Source of the DNA: Desulfurococcales archaeon
GTDB taxonomy: Archaea > Thermoproteota > Thermoprotei_A > CAZTBM01 > SZUA-1508
DNA: 5,187 nt
Assembly: GCA_015661855.1 (NCBI GenBank)
Contig: DQVH01000161.1
Span: forward strand, 1 to 5,187
Direction: 5' to 3'
Below are positions 1-4,934 of this stretch, piece by piece (position 1 is the first letter of the stretch; every line of letters starts with the position of its first letter). Below the pieces are notes generated by a model. It was not told the DNA's origin, ran no database searches, and saw nothing but the letters and a program-made list of their open reading frames with translations. A program made the translations under genes and the position numbers.

Positions 1-251
1 CAGTTACAATACCACCAGATAGGATACTACTATATAGAATTGAACCTAGAGTTAAAATTAACACATTTAAGGGTACTATTAAGAGAATTGAGAATGGCGT
101 AGTTAGTGAAGTTACAGTTGCTACTGGAGGCATCGAGTTAGTTGTTCAAATGAGCCAAAGTACTCTATCACATCTAAACCTTAAGGTAGGTGATGAAGTC
201 TACATTAAAATACCAATAAGACACCTTAGAGTATATACACTCCCAGTTTAA
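1..251 (+). CDS. C-terminal end of ABC transporter ATPase, TOBE domain (molybdate/tungstate type), partial
   Basis: The reading frame is open from the left edge (first whole codon at position 3) to a TAA at 249-251 and gives 82 residues. There is no start codon in the window and no Walker or signature motif, so only the tail is seen. Residues about 22-78 look like a TOBE/Mop-type beta domain: a start of the FKGTIKRIENG type, an alternating hydrophobic strand region, then LNLKVGDEVYIKI and a final strand RHLRVYT. In ModC/WtpC/PotA-like ATPases this C-terminal domain follows the nucleotide-binding domain and takes part in regulation or oxyanion binding. The upstream IPPDRILLYR segment fits the linker before TOBE. 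The DUF364 gene follows 23 bases later on the same strand, so the two may be co-transcribed. Molybdate/tungstate is the best guess for the substrate. Sulfate, sugar or another substrate cannot be excluded without the ATPase domain and the permease genes. Confidence 0.7.
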   Translation, partial: VTIPPDRILLYRIEPRVKINTFKGTIKRIENGVVSEVTVATGGIELVVQMSQSTLSHLNLKVGDEVYIKIPIRHLRVYTLPV

Positions 252-274
252 CTCTATTAGTAACTGGTGCTACC

Positions 275-1018
275 ATGCTTAGTAATCTTATTAGACAACT
301 GTATGTTAAGAGTAAGAGGATTATTGAAGACCACGGGTTAATGGGTGAATACGTTAGAGTATATGTGAGAGGAGCTAGAGAGGTTATTGGTGTACCTAGT
401 ATAAGTGAATACGCTATACTTAAGGGTAGAGAGGTTATGATTGAAGCTGTATTTAACGGTTATCGAGGTCAAGCATTTACTAGTAGTCCAGGGCAATTCT
501 CTGGAGCATTAAGGGATGTTTTTAAACTAGATCTACAAGACTTAAAGAATAGATCTATATTTATTGCTGTACTGAATGCTGTTATGGCGTATCTAGGTTT
601 TACTGATAGAACAGTTCACTGTAAATCAGACTTTCCGGATACATGTAGTAAAATGTTAGTAAGCTACCTTAAAGAGTTAAATGTTGAGAGGGTAGGGCTT
701 ATAGGTTACCAGCCATCTATGCTTAAGAGTCTTAGTGAATCAAAATTTAATGTTAGAGTTGCAGATGCAAATCCAGATAATATTGGTAAAGTAAAGTTTG
801 GAGTATCTATCGAACCCCCCAATCTAGATGAGGAGATTATCTGTTGGAGTGATATAGCACTAGTTACAGGTAGTGTCTTTGTTAATGGTAGTCTAGATGA
901 AATCCTACCTAAATACAAAAACAAGATTATTATTTATGGTGTTTCCGGAGCTGCAGCATCAAAAATACTTGGGTTTAGAAGGTGGTGTATTAGTAATGAG
1001 AGAGTGTATTTAGGTTAG
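275..1018 (+). CDS. DUF364 family protein (putative heavy-metal chelation domain)
   Basis: This 247-residue protein is the usual length for the archaeal DUF364 family, whose C-terminal Rossmann-like domain is described as a putative heavy-metal chelation domain. Recognisable blocks are GQAFTSS with PGQFSG (about 65-77), TVHCKSDFPDTC (113-124), GLIGYQPSML (141-150), ADANPDNIG (164-171), SDIALVTGSVFVNGSLDEI (192-210) and IIYGVSGAAASK (219-230). Cysteines 116, 124, 190 and 238 are candidate metal ligands. No signal peptide or membrane segment is seen, so the protein is probably cytoplasmic. The ATG at 275 has a weak GGTG (266-269) five bases upstream. With only 23 bases after the transporter gene, it is probably read from that gene's promoter. 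DUF364 genes are often found near metal-uptake or metal-cofactor genes, which fits the TOBE-domain neighbour. The family assignment rests on several motifs. The biochemical role is unknown, and metal or cofactor binding is inference. Confidence 0.85.
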   Translation: MLSNLIRQLYVKSKRIIEDHGLMGEYVRVYVRGAREVIGVPSISEYAILKGREVMIEAVFNGYRGQAFTSSPGQFSGALRDVFKLDLQDLKNRSIFIAVLNAVMAYLGFTDRTVHCKSDFPDTCSKMLVSYLKELNVERVGLIGYQPSMLKSLSESKFNVRVADANPDNIGKVKFGVSIEPPNLDEEIICWSDIALVTGSVFVNGSLDEILPKYKNKIIIYGVSGAAASKILGFRRWCISNERVYLG

Positions 1019-1019
1019 A

Positions 1020-2273
1020 CTATTTTGCTAGCAAGCTCAACACTATCCTACTATAAATTTTAGCCATAGCCACCATGTCATCTATATGTATATACTCATC
1101 TGAAGTGTGTGCTACTGCTGGAATTCCAGGTCCGTAAGTTATCGCCTGTATACCTCTAGTCTGGAAGTATCTTGTATCTAAACCTCCAATACACACGGTC
1201 ACTCTAGGCTTAGTTTTTAACACTTCCTCTGCAGATTTAATAGCTGTTTGAACTAGTGGTGTTGTCGGATCAGTTACTGTTGCATCAAATTTAGCTAGTA
1301 CTCTAGTTTTAACGTTTAACTCTGGTATATCCCTCCTAACCTTATCTATGAAGTTAAGTATTTCCCTTTCAGCTTCATCAACTGTCTCTTCAGGTATAAC
1401 TCTACGGTCTATTGTGAAAGCGTAGTATCCTGGAACGATATTTACTTTAGCTCCACCCCTTACCTCACCGCCAATAGTTATTGTTGCTTTAGCTCCCTCA
1501 GGTTCATCATACTCGTACTTACTCTTCTTCAACTCTATTTTTGGTTTCAACTCGTAAATTATTCTATATGCAAGTTTAACCATCATCTCAAATGCATTAA
1601 TGCCTCTCCACGGTGTACTTCCATGAGCTTGTTTACCGAAGACTTCTACTAGAAGCCACACTGCACCCTTATTACCTATCCATATCATGTTTAAACTACT
1701 AGGTTCAGCTACTATAGCGTAGTCTGGTTTAACTATACCCTGTTCAACTATGTATCCTACACCTGTTTGTCCACCCGTCTCTTCGTCTGGTGTAAATGAT
1801 AATTCTATTGTACCGTTAAATTCTATATCTGACTCTACGATTGCTTTAGCCATTGTAATTATTGTTGCTATACCACCCTTCATATCTGATGCTCCACGAC
1901 CATAAACTCTACCATCCCTTACAACAGGTTTGTAGGGGTTCATAGTCCAACCACTACCTGCAGGTACAACATCGTAGTGTCCATTAAAGTGTATTACTGG
2001 CCCACTACCTTTACTAACTCTAGCTATAATATTGTATCTTGGATAGTCAGCATAGTCTGGATAGTACTTTGCTACAATATGTTTAGGTACTTCAAATACT
2101 CTAACGTCTAACCCTAACTCTTTAAGTACACTGGTAAGGTACTCTGTAATCTCCCTATACTTATCGCCTGGAGGGTTAACTGTAGGATACGAGATTAAAT
2201 CACATAATGTTTTAACTGTAAAATCTCTTAACTCCTCAATCCTCTTATCCACTCTATCGAGACTAAATTGCAT
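1020..2273 (-). CDS. M20-family metallopeptidase/deacylase (ArgE/DapE type)
   Basis: This 417-residue protein has the full set of M20 di-zinc hydrolase residues. H99 and D101 lie in GHYDVVP, the bridging D130 in GRGASDMKGG, and the catalytic base E164 and ligand E165 in TPDEETGG. Ligand E190 is in VAEPS and H389 in AHTSDEY. H217 (KQAHGSTPWRG) lies in the inserted dimerisation lid domain, roughly residues 200-310, and matches the lid histidine of DapE/CPG2-type enzymes. Such enzymes hydrolyse N-acyl amino acids or dipeptides in the cytoplasm. The length exceeds that of LysK-type deacetylases (about 350), and the exact substrate (N-acetylornithine, N-succinyl-DAP, another acyl amino acid or a peptide) cannot be read from the sequence. 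The start is supported by a GGAGGG six bases upstream of the ATG and a minus-strand TATA box. The gene converges on DUF364 with one base between stops and diverges from the NifX-like operon. It appears intact. Confidence 0.93.
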   Translation of the reverse strand: MQFSLDRVDKRIEELRDFTVKTLCDLISYPTVNPPGDKYREITEYLTSVLKELGLDVRVFEVPKHIVAKYYPDYADYPRYNIIARVSKGSGPVIHFNGHYDVVPAGSGWTMNPYKPVVRDGRVYGRGASDMKGGIATIITMAKAIVESDIEFNGTIELSFTPDEETGGQTGVGYIVEQGIVKPDYAIVAEPSSLNMIWIGNKGAVWLLVEVFGKQAHGSTPWRGINAFEMMVKLAYRIIYELKPKIELKKSKYEYDEPEGAKATITIGGEVRGGAKVNIVPGYYAFTIDRRVIPEETVDEAEREILNFIDKVRRDIPELNVKTRVLAKFDATVTDPTTPLVQTAIKSAEEVLKTKPRVTVCIGGLDTRYFQTRGIQAITYGPGIPAVAHTSDEYIHIDDMVAMAKIYSRIVLSLLAK

Positions 2274-2279
2274 AACCTA

Positions 2280-2285
2280 CCCTCC
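2280..2285 (-). promoter_or_regulatory. Shine-Dalgarno of the M20 peptidase gene
   Basis: Read on the minus strand this is GGAGGG, six bases before the ATG at 2273. It fixes the start of the peptidase and shows that its mRNA has a leader. The sites proposed for the plus-strand operon are less canonical. Confidence 0.75.
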
Positions 2286-2310
2286 AAGATGAATATAAAC
2301 CCGCTATACC

Positions 2311-2319
2311 CATATAAAC
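2311..2319 (-). promoter_or_regulatory. Putative TATA box of the M20 peptidase gene
   Basis: The minus strand reads GTTTATATG. An archaeal start site about 26 bases downstream of the box centre would fall near 2289 and give a leader of about 16 bases that contains the GGAGGG at 2285-2280. A second similar box, GTTTATATTC at 2300-2291, would place transcription start near or inside the ATG and lose the ribosome binding site, so it is the less likely choice. Confidence 0.5.
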
Positions 2320-2375
2320 AGGATGCCCTGCTAACAAGTTATATTTCGAGTTCAATACAATGGTATCCCACAATA

Positions 2376-2383
2376 CTTATATA
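2376..2383 (+). promoter_or_regulatory. Putative TATA box of the NifX-MinD-MinD operon
   Basis: CTTATATA resembles the crenarchaeal TATA consensus. Its centre lies about 26 bases before 2406, so transcription should begin around 2404-2409, just ahead of the candidate starts TTG 2406, GTG 2409 and GTG 2418. It is the only convincing plus-strand box before the three abutting genes, and it is back-to-back with the peptidase promoter. It also argues that the open frame upstream of it (from ATG 2268) is not translated. Confidence 0.55.
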
Positions 2384-2384
2384 T

Positions 2385-2398
2385 TGTGCTAGTGCACA
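2385..2398 (+). repeat. Inverted repeat directly after the operon TATA box (candidate operator)
   Basis: The two arms TGTGC and GCACA are perfect complements around a four-base TAGT spacer. The repeat starts two bases after the proposed TATA box and ends before the expected transcription start. Archaeal repressors often bind in this interval and block polymerase recruitment. The binding protein is unknown; the nearby DUF134 protein is one candidate. Five-base arms can arise by chance, so this is tentative. Confidence 0.35.
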
Positions 2399-2417
2399 GA
2401 ATTTCTTGGTGGAGAAA

Positions 2418-2894
2418 GTGGTTATACAGTTTAGAGGTAGAAGAGGGCCTCCACCATGGGCTGGTAGGGGGAGGGGTTGCTGGAGTTGGCATAGTATTAT
2501 CCAACAATCCTATACTAGTACAATTCAACCACAAGTTGAAAAGCCTACACCCAACGTATTGAGGGTTATAACTACAACTATTGATGATAGAGGTGTTGAT
2601 TCACAGATATCACCTAGATTTACTAGAGCACCATTCATAATGGTAATTGACATAGTTGATGGTAGAATTTATAGAGTAACACCTATACCAAATACTTTTA
2701 TGAATTTGCCGCATGGAGCTGGTGTAGCACTAGCTCAATGGATTATATCTAGTGGTGCTAAGGCTGTAATCGCTGTAAATATGGGGCCAAATGCTGCTAT
2801 GATACTACAACAGGCGGGGATAAAAGTGTACACTGTAACACCAGGTATTAGAGTTATTGACGCTCTTAAATCTCTAGGGCTTGTGAGGTTCTAA
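2418..2894 (+). CDS. NifX/NafY-like dinitrogenase iron-molybdenum cofactor family protein (ORP-like)
   Basis: The protein has about 158 residues from GTG 2418. Residues about 47-155 form the RNase H-like fold of the NifX/NafY/NifB-C family: strand LRVITTTIDD, RFTRAPFIMVIDIVDGRIYRV, the HGAGVALAQWII segment (99-110), GAKAVIAVNMGPNAAMIL and QQAGIKVYTVTPG. Family members bind or carry metal-sulfur clusters such as FeMo-co or its precursors, and in bacterial ORP a Mo-Cu-S cluster. Ahead of this domain is a tail rich in Gly, Arg, Trp and Pro (residues 5-24, FRGRRGPPPW onward) with one cysteine, C21. The frame is open back to ATG 2268, but that would run through the TATA box and into the peptidase start. 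GTG 2418, preceded by GGTG at 2408-2411, or GTG 2409 as a leaderless start, fits better. It is the first gene of the operon, followed directly by the first ATPase gene. No nitrogenase structural genes are visible, so a role in nitrogen fixation is not implied. The metal bound is unknown; Mo or W is inferred from context. Confidence 0.85.
   Translation: MVIQFRGRRGPPPWAGRGRGCWSWHSIIQQSYTSTIQPQVEKPTPNVLRVITTTIDDRGVDSQISPRFTRAPFIMVIDIVDGRIYRVTPIPNTFMNLPHGAGVALAQWIISSGAKAVIAVNMGPNAAMILQQAGIKVYTVTPGIRVIDALKSLGLVRF
2885..2889 (+). promoter_or_regulatory. Shine-Dalgarno of the first MinD-like gene
   Basis: GAGGT lies inside the last codons of the NifX-like gene, five bases before ATG 2895 and 11 before the in-frame ATG 2901. 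The spacing favours 2895 as the start and suggests translational coupling. Confidence 0.6.
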
Positions 2895-3782
2895 ATGTTT
2901 ATGGAGGTAGTTATTGCGAGTGGTAAGGGTGGTACAGGTAAAACATTTATCTCATCAAACCTATCATACTACCTACATAAGAATAGTAGTGTAGTATCAG
3001 TAGATACTGATGCTGAAGCCCCAGACCTACTACTATCACTTGGTGGTTCAGTAAGAAACCTATCCAAATACACTATATCGGAGTCTAGAAAAGCTAGGAT
3101 AAACAGTAGTAAGTGTATAAAATGTTATAAATGTTATGAGGTTTGTAGATTCCAAGCAATAGTAGTTAGGAACGGCAATCCCACTATAGTAGAGGAGTAT
3201 TGTGAAGGGTGTAGTGCATGTAGTATAGTATGCCCCACGAAATGTATAGAGCTCTATGTGAGAACGACTGGTACTATAAGTGTAGATTTATCGCGTACTG
3301 GAGTACCGGTGGTTACAGCAGATTTAGAGGTTGGTGGTAGAAATACTGGTAGACTAGTATTTCTAGCTAGAGAGGAAGCTCGTAAACTTGCATGTAATCG
3401 TAAAGCTAAACACATAGTAGTTGATGCAGCACCAGGTCTAGGATGCCCAGTAATATCAAGTATTACCGGTGCAGACACTGTAATTCTAGTTGTTGAGCCA
3501 ACACCACCATCACTTAGTGGTGCTAAGAGACTACTTAAAATCGTAGAAAATTTCAATATTAAACCATACCTAATAGTCAATAAATATAATCTATCGCCAA
3601 AGTATACTGAGAAGGTTGTTAGAGAGCTTCAAATTGAACTATTGGGTAGAATACCATATGATTACACTGTAGTAGAATCATACACGAATATGAGGCCCAT
3701 TCTAGACTATAACCCAGACTGTGAGGTATCGAAAAGGCTAACCTCGATATTCAACTATATTGTTGAGTGTGTTCTAAAATGA
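2895..3782 (+). CDS. MinD/Mrp-superfamily P-loop ATPase with inserted 2x[4Fe-4S] ferredoxin domain (paralog 1)
   Basis: This is a 295-residue cytoplasmic ATPase. A deviant Walker A, GKGGTGKT, is at 10-17 with signature lysine K11 and catalytic K16. The VDTDAEAPDL box (36-44) follows. Residues about 70-120 are an inserted ferredoxin domain with C74, C77, C80, C84 and C103, C106, C109, C113, each set CxxCxxCxxxC; C117 is an extra cysteine. The chain then returns to the ATPase fold with GGRNTGRLV (147-155), Walker B/switch II VVDAAPGLGCPV (175-186) and VNKYNL (228-233). This matches the ferredoxin-containing MinD family that occurs in tandem pairs near NifX-like genes. Related Nbp35/Mrp ATPases are Fe-S cluster scaffolds or carriers, so ATP-driven cluster assembly or electron delivery to the NifX-like protein is inferred. 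Switch II reads DAAPG where relatives usually have D-x-P-P-G, but the GCP cysteine (C184) is kept. The first cluster motif ends CR rather than CP. The start ATG abuts the upstream TAA, and the stop overlaps the next gene by ATGA. Confidence 0.92.
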   Translation: MFMEVVIASGKGGTGKTFISSNLSYYLHKNSSVVSVDTDAEAPDLLLSLGGSVRNLSKYTISESRKARINSSKCIKCYKCYEVCRFQAIVVRNGNPTIVEEYCEGCSACSIVCPTKCIELYVRTTGTISVDLSRTGVPVVTADLEVGGRNTGRLVFLAREEARKLACNRKAKHIVVDAAPGLGCPVISSITGADTVILVVEPTPPSLSGAKRLLKIVENFNIKPYLIVNKYNLSPKYTEKVVRELQIELLGRIPYDYTVVESYTNMRPILDYNPDCEVSKRLTSIFNYIVECVLK

Positions 3783-4663
3783 CTAGTATAGTAGCTATTA
3801 TTGGGGGTAAGGGTGGTACAGGTAAGACGTTCATAGCTTTAAACATAGCGTACTTGTTGAGAAGTATGGGTGCTAAAGTACTCTTAGTGGATGCTGATGT
3901 AGAAAACCCATCAATACATACACTAACCGATACTGAAATTCTTAAAGTTACAGTGTATAAGAGTTTCAAACCAGTAGTAAATGAGGCGAAGTGTAGTAAG
4001 TGTAGATTATGTATTGAGAGTTGTCCCGAACACTCCCTAATAATACTACCGACTGGCAGAATTATACATATTGAGTCTTTATGTTCAGGGTGTGGAGTAT
4101 GTAGACTTGTATGCCCCAGTGAAGCTATAGAGGCTGGTGAGAGAGTTGAAGGCCTATTCAAGTATGGTACCATTAAGGATAACGGTATAGATATACTCGT
4201 TGGAGAACTACTACCAAATAGTAGGAAGAGTATACTCCTAATAACTAGGCTTATTGAAGACCATAAAAGCCTATTCAGTAACTACGAATACGTAATTATA
4301 GATTCACCACCAGGCTCAAGTATAGGGCTATACCCTATCATAAAGTATGCTTCACACATAATCATAGTTACAGAGCCAACACCATTAAGTGTAAACGACT
4401 TAAAGAAGGTACTAACACTAATAGATAAGTATAAGATGAAGACAACTAAAATACTCATAGCCATTAACAAGTACGGTATACCAGGTGGCTCATATGAAGA
4501 CCTAAACAACATAATTAATACTAGAAGCATACCCCACATCAAAATACCATATAGTAATCTAGTAGTAGAAACATACCTACAATGTAAACCACTAGTAAAA
4601 TTACACCCAGAATCAACAGTAACTAGTAAGCTTAAAGAAATAGTAAACTTTATACTAACCTGA
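3779..4663 (+). CDS. MinD/Mrp-superfamily P-loop ATPase with inserted 2x[4Fe-4S] ferredoxin domain (paralog 2)
   Basis: This 294-residue paralog of the preceding gene has the same plan. Deviant Walker A GKGGTGKT is at 10-17 (K11, K16) and VDADVENPS at 37-45. The ferredoxin insert has C72, C75, C78, C82 (followed by P) and C102, C105, C108, C112 (followed by P). Switch II is IIDSPPGSSIG (173-183) and an AINKYGIPGG segment follows at 228-237. Its switch II has the canonical DSPPG but lacks the following cysteine-proline found in paralog 1 (I182-G183 in place of C-P), which suggests the pair works as a heterodimer with divided roles. The ATG at 3779 overlaps the upstream TGA as ATGA, indicating coupled translation. 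An upstream in-frame GTG at 3767 is possible but would add only four residues (MCSK) ahead of the usual N-terminus and lengthen the overlap. The function is inferred as for paralog 1: metal-sulfur cluster assembly with the NifX-like partner. No clear terminator follows the gene. Confidence 0.92.
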   Translation: MTSIVAIIGGKGGTGKTFIALNIAYLLRSMGAKVLLVDADVENPSIHTLTDTEILKVTVYKSFKPVVNEAKCSKCRLCIESCPEHSLIILPTGRIIHIESLCSGCGVCRLVCPSEAIEAGERVEGLFKYGTIKDNGIDILVGELLPNSRKSILLITRLIEDHKSLFSNYEYVIIDSPPGSSIGLYPIIKYASHIIIVTEPTPLSVNDLKKVLTLIDKYKMKTTKILIAINKYGIPGGSYEDLNNIINTRSIPHIKIPYSNLVVETYLQCKPLVKLHPESTVTSKLKEIVNFILT

Positions 4664-4892
4664 TTAACCATTAAGAGCTAAACATAAGAGAACGCCACCC
4701 CTCAAAGGGTTAATATAGGTAGGTAAGGGAGGAATCGAATTACTACACTAGGAAACCATAGAAAATCCTAAATGTAGGAGGCTTCATCTAAACAGTAACT
4801 ATGAGTCGAAGACAGCTACAGTATGGTGTTTAATTAAGGGAATAAGGGTATTAAAAGTTGGAGTAGGGTAATAGGAGGGAATATGTAAAGCT

Positions 4893-4900
4893 ATTATAGT
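4893..4900 (+). promoter_or_regulatory. Putative TATA box of the DUF134 gene
   Basis: ATTATAGT is centred about 26 bases before 4923, which gives a very short leader (about 12 bases) holding the GGGAG ribosome site ahead of ATG 4935. It overlaps a ten-base perfect palindrome, TAGTATACTA at 4897-4906, that could be an operator. The match to the consensus is modest, and the TTAAAAG at 4851-4857 is an alternative that would give a leader of about 55 bases. Confidence 0.35.
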
Positions 4901-4906
4901 ATACTA
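4897..4906 (+). repeat. Ten-base perfect palindrome at the DUF134 promoter
   Basis: TAGTATACTA is its own reverse complement and sits across the 3' part of the proposed TATA box. Autoregulation by the DUF134 protein would be a natural reading, but AT-rich palindromes of this size occur by chance and TATA-like sequences are themselves near-palindromic. Confidence 0.25.
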
Positions 4907-4922
4907 GGGGAGACTTGAGTAA

Positions 4923-4927
4923 GGGAG
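4923..4927 (+). promoter_or_regulatory. Shine-Dalgarno of the DUF134 gene
   Basis: GGGAG lies seven bases before ATG 4935. An out-of-frame ATG at 4931 is only three bases from it and reaches a stop after 12 codons (TAG at 4967-4969). Spacing and coding content therefore both select 4935. Confidence 0.55.
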
Positions 4928-4934
4928 TAGATGT

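Larger units (their letters stand above)
4664..4934 (+). other. Purine-rich intergenic region, no gene recognised
   Basis: These 271 bases between the ATPase operon and the DUF134 gene contain no convincing protein-coding frame; stops are frequent and the longest ATG-led frames are only about ten codons. The plus strand is studded with A/G tracts, for example at 4725-4733, 4775-4781, 4836-4848, 4861-4880, 4906-4913 and 4920-4930. Several look like Shine-Dalgarno sites, yet the one at 4874-4879 is followed at once by ATG-TAA. A TATA-like TTAATATA at 4710-4717 and a TTAAAAG at 4851-4857 could start transcripts here. A small CCCT/AGGG hairpin (4699-4709) is too weak to call a terminator. No tRNA, box C/D or CRISPR structure was found by eye. 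A regulatory leader or an unrecognised small RNA is possible. Confidence 0.5.

Noticed and set aside
2291..2300. Second minus-strand TATA-like box (GTTTATATTC) for the peptidase
   Set aside because: It would put transcription start at or past the ATG and exclude the well-placed GGAGGG; the box at 2311-2319 fits better.
3254..3580. 108-codon minus-strand open frame inside the first MinD gene
   Set aside because: It lies wholly within a conserved gene and has no family motif or independent promoter.
3751..4173. 140-codon minus-strand open frame opposite the second MinD gene
   Set aside because: It is antisense to a clearly conserved ATPase, has no recognisable domain, and arises from the codon bias of the plus-strand gene.
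2418..4663. Nitrogen-fixation operon
   Set aside because: A NifX-like domain alone does not indicate nitrogen fixation. No nifH, nifD, nifK or radical-SAM nifB core is present, and the paired ATPases have ferredoxin inserts that NifH lacks.
4282..4671. 129-codon minus-strand open frame with hydrophobic stretches
   Set aside because: It is a shadow of the second MinD gene. The apparent membrane segments are reverse-complement artefacts of the Ile/Asn/Tyr-rich codons.
4697..4712. CCCT-CAA-AGGG hairpin as a terminator of the ATPase operon
   Set aside because: It has only four base pairs and no following T tract, which is the main archaeal termination signal.
4720..4760. TTCGATTC-like element on the minus strand resembling a tRNA T-loop
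   Set aside because: The flanking bases do not pair as a T-stem, and no acceptor, D or anticodon stems can be assembled.
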